Shown here in pieces: positions 42,630-51,648 of a stretch of 64,000 nt of DNA. The DNA is from Chromohalobacter sarecensis (GTDB taxonomy: Bacteria > Pseudomonadota > Gammaproteobacteria > Pseudomonadales > Halomonadaceae), in assembly GCF_023061135.1 (NCBI RefSeq), contig NZ_JAKGAN010000001.1:558001-622000 (forward strand). The letters run 5' to 3'. Numbering within the stretch: position 1 is the stretch's first letter; the number at the start of each line of letters is the position of its first letter. The translations under genes and the position numbers were made by a program. The notes beneath the pieces are model-generated. The model searched no databases. It saw nothing but the letters and a program-made list of their open reading frames with translations, and had not been told where the DNA came from.

Positions 42630-43568
42630 TCAGTGCCCACGGATGATCTCGCGCAGGGTCGACATCAACGCCGCTGCGCCGGGTGAGAGGCGCTGTTCGC
42701 GTAGGCTGACCAGGCCGTAAGGTTGCACGCTCAATGCCTCCGGGAACGGCAGAATGCGAAAGCGCGGTTGGTCGCAGAGCAGCTCCGCAACCTGTTGCGT
42801 GGTAACCGTCACGGTATCCGATTTATCGACCATGGCCAGCGCCACCAGGATGTCCGACGTATCGACGATTTGACGCGGTAACGCCACACCATGGTGTAGG
42901 AATAAATGGTCGACCCGCTGGCGCATCAAGGCGCCAGGTGGTTGCAGCACCCAAGGATAGTCGACCATTGCCGCCAGGTTCAGTGATTCGCGATGAGCCA
43001 GTGGATGGTCGGCGCGGCACACGAAGCACAACGCCTCCTCGCCGATCTCCTCGAAGACGAAATCGCCCGCCGGAAGCGTCGAGGGAATCCGTGCGATGGC
43101 GAAGTCGAACTCGCCCTCCATGAGGCGCGGGATCAGCGCGTGACTGACGTCCACGTCGATGCTGACCTTGAGGTTGGGGCGGTCGCGATGCACGCGCTCC
43201 ACCGCGCTGGTCAGCAGCGTGACGGCGGGCGCCATGACCGTGCCCACCGAGACACTCCCCGCGCTGCCCGCATGCAGTGCGTTCAATTCGTCGCCCGCCT
43301 GATGGAGCGACGATATGATGCCGCGCGCGTGGCGGATCACCGTCTCGCCGTACCAATTGGGTGTGATGCCGCGCGGGTGTCGGTCGAACAGCACAAGGCC
43401 GAGCTGGCTTTCCAGCTCCCCCAGCAGCTTGGACGCTGCCGGCTGACTCATTCCCAGGCGCTCGGCGGCGCGGTGCAGGTTGCGTAGCTCGTCCAGTGCA
43501 ATGAATAGCTGCAAATGGCGCAACTTTAGTCGCACCTTCATGAACCAGTCAGTGGGCAAGGAGCTCAT
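42630..43568 (-). CDS. LysR-family regulator of the sugar locus (GbpR-like)
   Basis: Regulator of 312 aa. The HTH is HRAAERLGMSQPAASKLLGE (residues ~32-51), followed by the LELESQLG...LFDRHPRG wing region. The arrangement of a LysR protein divergent from a sugar-binding protein gene and followed by an AraG/H-type importer and a GguC-like protein is that of Agrobacterium/Azospirillum gbpR. It is inferred to activate araFGH-gguC in response to sugar. The 160-bp divergent gap is AT-rich and must hold its binding site. Confidence 0.85.
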   Translation of the reverse strand: MSSLPTDWFMKVRLKLRHLQLFIALDELRNLHRAAERLGMSQPAASKLLGELESQLGLVLFDRHPRGITPNWYGETVIRHARGIISSLHQAGDELNALHAGSAGSVSVGTVMAPAVTLLTSAVERVHRDRPNLKVSIDVDVSHALIPRLMEGEFDFAIARIPSTLPAGDFVFEEIGEEALCFVCRADHPLAHRESLNLAAMVDYPWVLQPPGALMRQRVDHLFLHHGVALPRQIVDTSDILVALAMVDKSDTVTVTTQQVAELLCDQPRFRILPFPEALSVQPYGLVSLREQRLSPGAAALMSTLREIIRGH

Positions 43569-43728
43569 GGTGTCTGGCCTCAGGAGAAAACAATAACAAA
43601 ATGGATATCGGTATTTCTGTCAAGTGGCATTAGCCGGTTATTTCGCTGATGCCTATTGTTCAGACTGTTAAGTAACCTTCTTAGTAACACAACAACAATC
43701 CCCTTCAAGGGATACAGGAGGACGCCGG

Positions 43729-44736
43729 ATGTCATTAACAACACCGATGACGCGTACGCTAATAGGGATGGCCGTGGGCTTGGCGCTAAGCGCCGGACCG
43801 TTGACGGCACAAGCCCAGAGCGATGAGGACGTCAAGATGGGCTTCATCGTCAAGAAGCCCGAGCAGGCGTGGTTCATCAACGAGCAAGAGGCCGCGACCA
43901 AGCTCGGTGAGGAAAAAGGCTTCGAAGTGGTGCGCTTGTCGGGCGAGGACGGCCAGGAAGTGCTGAGTGCCATCGATAACCTCAACTCGCAAGGCGCCCA
44001 AGGCTTCGTGATCTGTCCGCCGGATGTGCGGTTGGGGCCGGCGATCATGAACCGCGCCAAGCAGTACGGCATGAAGGTCGTGACCGTCGATGACCGCTTC
44101 CTCAATAGTGACGGGGAGCCCATGGAGGACGTGCCGCATCTAGGGATGTCCGGCTACAAGATCGGCGAGCAGGTCGGCAATGCCATCGCCGAGGAGATGG
44201 ACAATCGTGGCTGGGACCCGGACGAGGTCGCGGCGCTGCGCATTACCAACTATGAATTGCCCACCGCGAAAGAGCGTACCGACGGTGCCACGGCCGCGCT
44301 GCTCGAGTCCGGTTTCAAGAAGGACAACATCTTCGATGCGCCGCAGCAGAATACCGATACCAGCAGCGCGTTCTCGGCGGCCTCGCCGGTGTTCTCCAAG
44401 CGTGGCGATTTCGAGCATTGGGTAATCTACGCGCTCAACGAAGAGAGCGTGCTTGGCGGCGTGCGCGCGAGTGAACAGTACGGCCTCGATCCGGATCAGG
44501 TCATCGGGGTGGGCATCAACGGCTCCGGCGCGGCCTTCGCCGAATTCTCGCGTGAGACGCCGACCGGCTTCTACGGCACCGTTGCGGTGAGTTCGACCAT
44601 GCATGGGCGCCAGTCGGCGGATAACCTCTACCAGTGGATCACCGACGGCGAGAAGCCCAAGGCCAATACCGAAACCACCGGCAAGCTGATGACGCGGGAT
44701 AACTGGAAGGACGTACGGGAAGAGTTGGGTTTGTAA
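43729..44736 (+). CDS. araF: Arabinose-type sugar ABC transporter substrate-binding protein
   Basis: Periplasmic sugar-binding protein of 335 aa with a signal peptide cleaved after AQA (residue ~29). The mature start VKMGFIVKKPEQAWFINEQE and later AQGFVICPPDVRLGPAIMNRA, VTVDDRFLN and VIGVGINGSGAA closely follow E. coli AraF. GGAGG precedes the start. The protein is acidic. A GC-rich hairpin just after the stop may keep araF mRNA more abundant than the downstream araG-araH part. The ligand is probably L-arabinose and/or D-galactose. Confidence 0.9.
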   Translation: MSLTTPMTRTLIGMAVGLALSAGPLTAQAQSDEDVKMGFIVKKPEQAWFINEQEAATKLGEEKGFEVVRLSGEDGQEVLSAIDNLNSQGAQGFVICPPDVRLGPAIMNRAKQYGMKVVTVDDRFLNSDGEPMEDVPHLGMSGYKIGEQVGNAIAEEMDNRGWDPDEVAALRITNYELPTAKERTDGATAALLESGFKKDNIFDAPQQNTDTSSAFSAASPVFSKRGDFEHWVIYALNEESVLGGVRASEQYGLDPDQVIGVGINGSGAAFAEFSRETPTGFYGTVAVSSTMHGRQSADNLYQWITDGEKPKANTETTGKLMTRDNWKDVREELGL

Positions 44737-44743
44737 GACTGCC

Positions 44744-44765
44744 GCCCGCGCCTCGGGGCGTGGGC
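44744..44765 (+). other. Intercistronic hairpin between araF and araG
   Basis: GCCCGCGCC and GGCGTGGGC form a 9-bp stem with one G-U pair and a TCGG loop, 7 nt after the araF stop, followed by a pyrimidine-rich CCCTTTCTTCCTT stretch. Hairpins at this place in binding-protein operons commonly attenuate or block 3' decay, so that binding protein exceeds the membrane components. A role as partial terminator is equally possible. Confidence 0.6.
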
Positions 44766-44790
44766 CCCTTTCTTCCTTCAGGAGCTCCGT

Positions 44791-46284
44791 ATGTCCGAGG
44801 CTTTTCTCAGTTTCGACGACATCGTCGTCGAATTCCCCGGTGTGAGGGCTCTCGATGGTGTGAGCTTTGCCGCTAAGGCCGGTGAGGTGCATGCCTTGAT
44901 GGGCGAGAACGGCGCCGGAAAATCGACCTTGCTCAAGGTGCTCAGTGGCGTCAATCGTCCTTCCTCGGGCCAGCTGTGGATCGACGGTCAATCGTATGTC
45001 TTTGCCAACGCCCGGGAGGCGCTGGCCCAAGGCATCGCGATCATCTATCAAGAACTCACGCTGTCACCCAACTTGTCGGTGGCCGAGAACCTGTTGTTGG
45101 GGCAGTTGCCGAAACGCGGCGGCTTCATCGACCGGCGCACCATGAAGGCGCGCGCCCGGGAAATTCTCGAAGAACTCGGCGAAGGCGAGATCGACCCGGC
45201 TACCAAGGTGCGGGAGCTTTCCATCGGTCAACAGCAAATGATCGAGATCGGTCGTGCGCTATTGCGCGACGCCAAGATTATCGCCTTCGACGAGCCTACC
45301 AGTAGCCTTTCCGTGCAGGAGACGCGTCAGCTCAAGCGAATCGTCGCGCGACTGCGCGACGAGGGACGCGTGGTGTTGTACGTCACCCATCGCATGGAAG
45401 AGGTCTTCGAAATGTGCGATGCGCTGACGGTGTTCCGCGATGGGCGCCATATTCGCACGCACGAGACGCTGGACGGTGTCGATCAAGACACCTTGGTCGG
45501 CGAGATGGTGGGGCGTCAGATCGAGGATGTGTATGGCTTCAGGCAGCGGGCCATGGGCGATGTCTTGATGCGTATCGACGACTTGCAAGGTCGGGGAGTG
45601 CGCAAGCCGATCAGCCTGGAAATGAAACGCGGCGAAGTGTTCGGTCTCTTTGGGCTTGTCGGCGCCGGACGCAGTGAGTTGATGCGGCTGGTGTGTGGCG
45701 TGGAAAAGGCAAGCCAGGGGCAGGTAACGTTTCGCGGCAAAACGGGTGTCTTTACCTCACCACAACAGGCGATTCGCGCGGGCATCGCGATGTGTCCCGA
45801 GGATCGCAAATCCCAAGGCATCTTCCCCGTGGCGAGTGTCGCCGACAATCTCAATATCAGTTGTCGGCGTTTCTTCAAGCGCTGGGGCGTGTTTCGTCAT
45901 GCCGGGCGCGAAGCCGATAACGCCAAGACCTATATCCAGCGTTTGAGTATCAAGACGCCGAACCACCGCACGCCGATCAATACGCTGTCGGGGGGTAACC
46001 AGCAGAAGGTGATTCTCGGGCGCTGGCTGGCGGAGGAGATCGACTTGTTCGTGATGGACGAGCCTACGCGGGGCATCGATGTGGGGGCGCGGCGCGATAT
46101 CTACACCTTGCTGTATGACCTGGCAGATCAAGGCAAGGGCGTGATCGTGATTTCCAGTGACCTCGCCGAAGTCAGTTCGATCTGCGATCGCATCGGCGTC
46201 ATGCGCGATGGTGTCCTAGTCGATATCGTACCGCGCGAGCAGGCGACCCAGGAGCGCCTGCTGGGATTGGCGCTTCCGGCTTGA
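44791..46284 (+). CDS. araG: Arabinose-type sugar ABC transporter ATP-binding protein
   Basis: Double ATPase of 497 aa (E. coli AraG 504). The first half has Walker [15 protein letters not shown], signature [16 protein letters not shown] and Walker [13 protein letters not shown]. The second half has the degenerate Walker [15 protein letters not shown] typical of sugar importers, the signature [15 protein letters not shown] and [18 protein letters not shown] precedes the start. Energises import with AraF and AraH. Confidence 0.94.
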   Translation: MSEAFLSFDDIVVEFPGVRALDGVSFAAKAGEVHALMGENGAGKSTLLKVLSGVNRPSSGQLWIDGQSYVFANAREALAQGIAIIYQELTLSPNLSVAENLLLGQLPKRGGFIDRRTMKARAREILEELGEGEIDPATKVRELSIGQQQMIEIGRALLRDAKIIAFDEPTSSLSVQETRQLKRIVARLRDEGRVVLYVTHRMEEVFEMCDALTVFRDGRHIRTHETLDGVDQDTLVGEMVGRQIEDVYGFRQRAMGDVLMRIDDLQGRGVRKPISLEMKRGEVFGLFGLVGAGRSELMRLVCGVEKASQGQVTFRGKTGVFTSPQQAIRAGIAMCPEDRKSQGIFPVASVADNLNISCRRFFKRWGVFRHAGREADNAKTYIQRLSIKTPNHRTPINTLSGGNQQKVILGRWLAEEIDLFVMDEPTRGIDVGARRDIYTLLYDLADQGKGVIVISSDLAEVSSICDRIGVMRDGVLVDIVPREQATQERLLGLALPA

Positions 46285-46329
46285 GTTGCCGGCCAACTGA
46301 GTTGTCGACCAACTGAGTTGCTCACCGCT
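46282..46329 (+). repeat. 16-bp tandem repeat at the araG-araH junction
   Basis: Starting in the araG stop codon: TGAGTTGCCGGCCAAC, TGAGTTGTCGACCAAC, then a degenerate third copy TGAGTTGCTCACCGCT. Each full copy contains a small GTTG...CAAC dyad. Each copy also repeats the TGA, so stops are multiplied in frame-shifted positions. It fills most of the 68-bp spacer before araH. Confidence 0.8.
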
Positions 46330-46352
46330 AACAACATGAAGAGATCGACCAC

Positions 46353-47354
46353 ATGAGCACAGACAAACTGGCCGCTTCCGATACTTCGCCGACGGCACCC
46401 AAACCGCGTGCCAAGGCATTACGCACATTGCTCGACACCTCCGGGTTGATTGCGATCTTTTTCGCCCTCTTTATCGCCTTGGCGATTTTCGTCCCGGACT
46501 TTCTGACCGGTCGCAATATCGTCGGCTTGCTGCTTTCGGTGACCCTGATCGGCACCATCGCGACCACCATGATGATGGTGCTGGCACTCGGCGAGGTGGA
46601 CTTGTCGGTGGCCTCCATCGTTGCCTTTACCGGCGTGGTGGCCGCCGTCGTGACGTCGACCTCGGGTAGCGTCTTCATCGGCGTGCTCGTGGGAGTGGCC
46701 GCCGGTGGCGCAGTGGGCGCTTTCAATGGCTTCGTGGTGTCCAAGTTCGGCATCAATTCATTGATTGCTACCCTGGCGGCGATGGAGTTCGTGCGCGGCT
46801 TGGCCTACATCACCTCCGGTGGCGATGCGGTCATGATTACGGTGCCGGGATTCTTCGACCTGGGCAGTGCTTCATTTCTGGGGCTGACGCTGCCGGTCTG
46901 GACCATGATCGTATGTTTCGTGGTCTTCGGCATCGTGCTCAACATGACGGCATTCGGGCGCAACACCCTGGCGACCGGTGGCAATGCCGAGGCGGCGAGC
47001 TTGGCCGGGGTCAACGTGCGGCGCCTGAAAATCACGGTATTTGCCCTGCAAGGCATCGTCGCGGGGATCGCCGGGGTATTGTTGGCCTCACGCATGGGAC
47101 TGGGTGATCCCAATACCTCGATGGGGCTCGAGCTGGCGGTGATTTCCGCCTGCGTGCTGGGCGGTGTCTCGCTGTCCGGTGGGGTCGCCTCGATCACCGG
47201 CGTGCTGGTTGGCGTACTGATCATGGGCTGCGTGCAGAACGCCATGGGACTACTCAACGTGCCCACCTTCTATCAGTATCTGGTACGTGGTGCGATCCTA
47301 CTGCTGGCGGTGATGTTCGACCGCTGGAAACAAACGCGCCGCGCCAAGGGATGA
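46353..47354 (+). CDS. araH: Arabinose-type sugar ABC transporter permease
   Basis: Inner-membrane permease of 333 aa with about 8-10 helices, RbsC/AraH family. Characteristic segments are MMMVLALGEVDLSVASIVAFTG, GAFNGFVVSKFGINSLIATLA and ELAVISACVLGGVSLSGG near the C-terminus. It follows araG after a 68-bp spacer with tandem repeats, and precedes gguC by 106 bp. It forms the translocation pore for the sugar bound by AraF. Confidence 0.93.
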   Translation: MSTDKLAASDTSPTAPKPRAKALRTLLDTSGLIAIFFALFIALAIFVPDFLTGRNIVGLLLSVTLIGTIATTMMMVLALGEVDLSVASIVAFTGVVAAVVTSTSGSVFIGVLVGVAAGGAVGAFNGFVVSKFGINSLIATLAAMEFVRGLAYITSGGDAVMITVPGFFDLGSASFLGLTLPVWTMIVCFVVFGIVLNMTAFGRNTLATGGNAEAASLAGVNVRRLKITVFALQGIVAGIAGVLLASRMGLGDPNTSMGLELAVISACVLGGVSLSGGVASITGVLVGVLIMGCVQNAMGLLNVPTFYQYLVRGAILLLAVMFDRWKQTRRAKG

Positions 47355-47386
47355 CCTTTTTTACAACGCAAGCTGTATTACTATCG

Positions 47387-47427
47387 ATGGCGGACGCAGC
47401 GTGGTCTATCACGACTGAGTCCGCCAT
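47387..47427. promoter_or_regulatory. Inverted repeat upstream of the gguC-like gene
   Basis: ATGGCGGAC (47387-47395) and GTCCGCCAT (47419-47427) are perfect 9-bp arms 32 bp apart centre to centre, about three helical turns. The second arm ends 33 bp before the gguC-like start. It could be an operator for a separate promoter or a long-range hairpin in the 106-bp spacer. Confidence 0.4.
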
Positions 47428-47460
47428 ACCATTGACTCGGCCTTCAGGAGAGCCCATTAC

Positions 47461-48468
47461 ATGCAACTCGCACAAGCCAGAATCGACAGTGGAGACCGCA
47501 TGGTCCTGGCGATCGACGATGACCCGACGCAGGCTCGCCGTCTGGAAGGCGCGGAAAGCGTGCTGACCCTGGCGCATATCGCACTCGAGCGTGGCGTCGG
47601 ACTGGCTGCGCTGATCGAGGAGTGGCCGGGGGATGCACGTGTCGACGCGGTGGCGTTGTCCGATCAAGGTCGCCTGTTGGCGCCGCTCGATCATCCCGAT
47701 CCGGCACACTTGTTGGTCACCGGCACCGGGCTGACGCATCTCGGCAGCGCCGAGGGACGCGACAAGATGCACCGCCAGATGAACGAGGCGGACCAGAGCG
47801 AAGCGCCGCTTACCGACTCGATGAAGATGTTCCGCAAAGGGGTGGAAGGTGGCAAACCCGCGGCGGGCGATTTCGGCGTGCAGCCTGAGTGGTTCTACAA
47901 GGGTGACGGCGGCATCGTCATGGCGCCGGGCGAGGCTCTGAACATGCCGCATTTCGCGCTGGATGGCGGCGAGGAACCGGAAGTCGCCGGCCTGTACCTG
48001 ATCGACAACAACGGTGTGCCGCGTCGCATCGGCTATGCGCTGGGCAACGAGTTCTCCGATCACGTCACCGAGCGCGAGAACTACCTGTACCTGGCACATT
48101 CCAAGCTGCGCGCCTGTTCCTTCGGGCCGACGCTGCTCGTCGACGAACTCCCCAGCGACGTGCAAGGCACCTCGCGTATCCGGCGCGATGGCGGTGTTCT
48201 ATGGGAGAAGCCGTTCATCTCCGGCGAGGACAACATGTGCCACAGCCTCGCCAATCTCGAGGCGCATCATTTCAAGTACGCGCAGTTTTGCCGTCCGGGT
48301 GACGTACACGTGCATTTCTTCGGCACTGCGACGCTGAGTTTCAGCGACGGTATCAGCGCCCAGCCGGGGGATGTCTTCGAGATCGACGCCAAGCCGTTTG
48401 CCTTGCCGCTGCGCAACCCGCTGGCCAAGGACGCCGCCGCGCCCGTGCCGAGCGTCAAACCTCTTTAA
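47461..48468 (+). CDS. FAH-superfamily GguC/AraD1-like protein of sugar catabolism
   Basis: Protein of 335 aa. The C-terminal fumarylacetoacetate-hydrolase-like fold shows metal-site segments such as AGLYLIDNNGVPRRIGYALG, GNEFSDH and the acidic ERENYLYLAHSKLRACSFGP. In agrobacteria gguC lies downstream of the chvE-gguAB sugar importer. FAH-family AraD1 proteins have been assigned as L-2-keto-3-deoxyarabonate dehydratase in the non-phosphorylative arabinose pathway. Here it follows araFGH and lies near an aldose 1-dehydrogenase, which supports that role. AGGAG is 10 nt before the start. A bidirectional terminator follows. Confidence 0.85.
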   Translation: MQLAQARIDSGDRMVLAIDDDPTQARRLEGAESVLTLAHIALERGVGLAALIEEWPGDARVDAVALSDQGRLLAPLDHPDPAHLLVTGTGLTHLGSAEGRDKMHRQMNEADQSEAPLTDSMKMFRKGVEGGKPAAGDFGVQPEWFYKGDGGIVMAPGEALNMPHFALDGGEEPEVAGLYLIDNNGVPRRIGYALGNEFSDHVTERENYLYLAHSKLRACSFGPTLLVDELPSDVQGTSRIRRDGGVLWEKPFISGEDNMCHSLANLEAHHFKYAQFCRPGDVHVHFFGTATLSFSDGISAQPGDVFEIDAKPFALPLRNPLAKDAAAPVPSVKPL

Positions 48469-48524
48469 GTCTGGCGGGTAAGCCCTGCGAGCCAGCCTCG
48501 CGAGCCCTTTCGACTCGATATAAC

Positions 48525-48554
48525 AAAGGCCGCTGGAGCATTCCAGCGGCCTTT
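48525..48554. terminator. Bidirectional terminator between gguC-like gene and TRAP operon
   Basis: A perfect 13-bp stem, AAAGGCCGCTGGA / TCCAGCGGCCTTT, with a 4-nt loop. A and T ends on both sides let it serve both the plus-strand sugar operon and the minus-strand TRAP operon. Confidence 0.9.
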
Positions 48555-48583
48555 GGCGTTGAGGCGGGGAAAGATGATGTCGA

Positions 48584-49885
48584 TCAGTTCATCGCCTGCG
48601 GCAGGTAGAGCACGATCTCGGGGAACAGGTGCAACAGCACCACGGCGAAGATCATCAGCAGGAAGAACGGCAGGGTAGCGCGGGTGATGGTGATGATGTC
48701 TTTGCCGGTGAGGCCCTGAATGACGAACAGGTTGAAGCCGACCGGCGGCGTGATCTGCGACATCTCCACCACGATCACCAGATAGATGCCGAACCAGATC
48801 AGATCGATGCCCGCGCCTTCGATCAGCGGCATGATGATCGACGTGACCAGCAGGATCAGCGAGATGCCGTCGAGGAAGCAGCCTAGCACCAGCAGGAAGA
48901 GCGTCAGCACCACCAGCAGCATGGTGGGGGATAGGCCCATCGCGGCGATGTGGTTGGCCAGTTGCATGGGCAGTTGCGTGAAACTCAGCGCCGAGGATAG
49001 AAACGAGGCGCCAGCGATGATGAAGGCGATCATGCACGCCGTGCGTAGCGCCGCGAAGAGCGAGTCGAGGAAGATGGTCTTGTTGAAATGACCGTTGCCT
49101 CGCGCGATCAGCATCGACAGCACCACGCCCACGGCAGCGGCTTCTGTCGGCGAGGCGAGCCCGCCGTAGATGCTGCCTAGAATACCGCCGATAAGCACCA
49201 GCAGCGGGATCAACTGGGCGCTGTTGCGGATTTTCGACATCAGCGGCATGCGGGCCTCTGCCTGCCCGGCACGGCCCTGGCGGGCGCCGACCAGTAACGA
49301 CCAGCCGATCAGGTAGGTCATGAACAGGCCTAGCAACAGCAAGCCTGGCAGAATGCCGGCGATGAACAGCCGCGAGATGGACTGCTCGGTCACCACGCCG
49401 TAGACGATCATCATGATCGAGGGTGGAATCAGCAGGCCCAGCGTCGAGGCGCTGGCCAGCGTGCCGATGGCAAGGTTGCTGTCGTAGTCGCGGCGTTCCA
49501 GCTCGGGTAACGTCATCTTGCCGACCGTGGCGCAGGTTGCCGCCGAAGAGCCGCATACGGCGGCGAACAGGCCGCTACCGATGATATTGGAATGCAGCAA
49601 GCGTCCCGGCAAGCGGTTGAGCCAGGGCGCCAGGGCACGAAACATGTTGTCGGCAAGACCCGAGCGAAACAGAATCTCGCCCATCCACACGAACATCGGC
49701 AGGGCAGTCAAATCCCAGCCGTAGCTGGCGCCCCAGAAGTCGGACGCCAGGATGGGCCCGGGCTCGAAGCTGCCGAAGAACGTCAGGGCGATCCAGCCGG
49801 TTCCCAGCAGGGCAAAGGCGATCCACACGCCGCCACCGAGCAGCAGGGCCAGGGCGAGGATCGTGACGAGGCTGAGGGTCAGCAT
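48584..49885 (-). CDS. dctM: TRAP transporter large permease (DctM)
   Basis: Twelve-helix TRAP channel subunit of 433 aa. The start at 49885 (MLTLSLVTI) follows GAGGAT; the frame runs on to 49924 inside the dctQ gene. The hallmark segment GSSAATCATVGKMTLPEL, followed by GTLASASTLGLLIPPSIMMI, is present, as is ITPPVGFNLFVIQG near the C-terminus. It is the last gene of dctP-dctQ-dctM, Na+-driven in marine and halophilic bacteria. The substrate cannot be read from the permease; nearby pxpABC makes 5-oxoproline a candidate. Confidence 0.93.
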   Translation of the reverse strand: MLTLSLVTILALALLLGGGVWIAFALLGTGWIALTFFGSFEPGPILASDFWGASYGWDLTALPMFVWMGEILFRSGLADNMFRALAPWLNRLPGRLLHSNIIGSGLFAAVCGSSAATCATVGKMTLPELERRDYDSNLAIGTLASASTLGLLIPPSIMMIVYGVVTEQSISRLFIAGILPGLLLLGLFMTYLIGWSLLVGARQGRAGQAEARMPLMSKIRNSAQLIPLLVLIGGILGSIYGGLASPTEAAAVGVVLSMLIARGNGHFNKTIFLDSLFAALRTACMIAFIIAGASFLSSALSFTQLPMQLANHIAAMGLSPTMLLVVLTLFLLVLGCFLDGISLILLVTSIIMPLIEGAGIDLIWFGIYLVIVVEMSQITPPVGFNLFVIQGLTGKDIITITRATLPFFLLMIFAVVLLHLFPEIVLYLPQAMN

Positions 49886-49913
49886 GACAAGGCATCCTCT
49901 CGCGTATAGTGGA

Positions 49914-50480
49914 TCATGCGTCACCGTCCCGTGACGCGGGGGTCACATAGGAAGCGGGCGCGGTGAAGGCGATGCGCAGCGTGCCGATCAGCGTTTCGAT
50001 CAATGCCAAGCACATCAGCGCGATACCCACGACGAGGACGCTTTGCGGAATCCACAAGGGGATGGCGAGCAATCCTGAGGAAACGTCTCCGTAATCCAGG
50101 CTTTCGCGCACCAGGCCCACCAGCTCCCAGGTGAGCAATACGCTAAGCGCCAATGCCACTAGCAGACAGAGCGTCTCGATCCACACGCGAGCACGCGGCG
50201 GCAGGCGTGAAATGACCAGCGTCACGCGGATATGCGCGTGATGCGTGAAGGTATAGGCCATGCTCAGGAAGGTGGCGCCCACCAGCAGGTAGGCGGCCAT
50301 TTCCGAGACACCGGGAATTTCGAGCCCCAGGGGTGCGCTGCCCACCACAGCCAGCAGCGCATCCAGGCAGCGCAGCAGCACTTGAAAAGTGATGATGGCG
50401 CAGATCGCCAACATGCAGGCCGCGGCGCCCCAGGCACCGAGGCGATAGAGTCTGTCGAGTCGATAGGTCATGTCGGTCAC
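49914..50480 (-). CDS. dctQ: TRAP transporter small permease (DctQ)
   Basis: Four-helix DctQ-type protein of 188 aa, whose helices span about residues 15-40, 60-85, 100-125 and 140-165. The segment GVSEMAAYLLVGATFLSMAYTFTHHAHIRV is typical of DctQ. It ends 28 bp before the dctM start and begins 92 bp after dctP, in one minus-strand operon. The ribosome-binding site is weak; a second ATG lies at 50471. Confidence 0.9.
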   Translation of the reverse strand: MTDMTYRLDRLYRLGAWGAAACMLAICAIITFQVLLRCLDALLAVVGSAPLGLEIPGVSEMAAYLLVGATFLSMAYTFTHHAHIRVTLVISRLPPRARVWIETLCLLVALALSVLLTWELVGLVRESLDYGDVSSGLLAIPLWIPQSVLVVGIALMCLALIETLIGTLRIAFTAPASYVTPASRDGDA

Positions 50481-50572
50481 TCACGAATGCGAGGGTGAGG
50501 ACGGGGCCCTGCTCACCGCCGATAACGACGCGTGAGCGGAGCTTGCAGGTCTTGCTTCAAGGCGTGGATGCG

Positions 50573-51562
50573 TTATTCGGCGGCCTGGCGTTTGCGGTAG
50601 CGCTCGATCAGCGTCTTGGCCTGATCGCCGGCGCGTTCCTGCCAGTCTTCGAACAGCGAGTCGCCGGCGGCCTCGAGATCATCGGCCAGCTGGCCGCTGG
50701 GTTTGGAAATCGTGATGTCGTGTTCCTTCAAGGCCTTGGCGCTCTCGGCACTGTCCTCGCGGCTGGCCTGCCAGCCACGCCGTTCGGCCTCGGCGGCGGC
50801 ATCCAGCACGGCCTGCTGCGTCTCGTCATCGAGGCGATCGAAGGCGCGCTTGTTGATGAACACGATGTTCTTGGGCAGCCACAGGTTGGCGTCACTGTAA
50901 TTCGAGACATAGTCCCAGGCGGACATCGACTTGCCGGTGGAGACCGAGGTGATCATGGCGTCGACGCGCCCAGTGCTGAACGCGGTGGGAATATCGGCCT
51001 CTTCGGTTTCCGTGGGCGTGCCGCCGAGATTTTCGACGAAGCGCTGCGTGTTGATGTTGGGAGCGCGCACACGCAGCCCCTCGAACTGCGAGACATCGGT
51101 CAGCTCGAAGTCGGTATAGATGCCCTGCGCCGGCCATGGCACGGCATAAAGCGGCATCAGGCCTTCCTTGGCGAACATCTGGGTGATGATCGGCTTGGAG
51201 GCTTGCCAGAGGTCGTAGGCGTCTTCGTAGCTACCGGCCAGCCCCGGCAACGTATCCACTTCGTAGATCGGCGATTCGTTGGAGAGCGAGGAAAGAAACA
51301 CTTCGCCCGCCTGCACGGTGCCACGCCGAACGGAAGGTTTGATTTCGGAGTGCGCGATCAACGAGCCGCCGCTGTGCACGCTGATATCCAGTTCGCCATC
51401 GGTAGCGTCGGCGACGTCCTCGGCGAATTGCTTGGTATTCTGGGTATGAAAGCTGGCATCGCCGTAGGGAGAGGCGAGGTTCCATTGCGCGGCCATGGCG
51501 CTGCCGGCAATGCCGAGCGAGCCGATTGCCGCCAGCCAGACGAAAGAATGCATCGTACGCAT
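50573..51562 (-). CDS. dctP: TRAP transporter substrate-binding protein (DctP)
   Basis: Periplasmic DctP-family binding protein of 329 aa with a signal peptide ending AMA (residue ~24). The start at 51562 has GAGGAA 7 nt upstream; the frame opens at 51604 without need. GLRVRAPNINTQRFVENLGGTPT carries the family's Arg that contacts a substrate carboxylate, so the ligand should be an organic acid. First gene of the TRAP operon and 86 bp after a LysR gene in the same direction. Confidence 0.92.
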   Translation of the reverse strand: MRTMHSFVWLAAIGSLGIAGSAMAAQWNLASPYGDASFHTQNTKQFAEDVADATDGELDISVHSGGSLIAHSEIKPSVRRGTVQAGEVFLSSLSNESPIYEVDTLPGLAGSYEDAYDLWQASKPIITQMFAKEGLMPLYAVPWPAQGIYTDFELTDVSQFEGLRVRAPNINTQRFVENLGGTPTETEEADIPTAFSTGRVDAMITSVSTGKSMSAWDYVSNYSDANLWLPKNIVFINKRAFDRLDDETQQAVLDAAAEAERRGWQASREDSAESAKALKEHDITISKPSGQLADDLEAAGDSLFEDWQERAGDQAKTLIERYRKRQAAE

Positions 51563-51648
51563 GTTCAATTCCTCATTGTTATTGAACTCGGAAGACGGAT
51601 TCATTCTTCAAGTGGCGATGCACTGGCGTCAAATCGTTAATTCTGATG

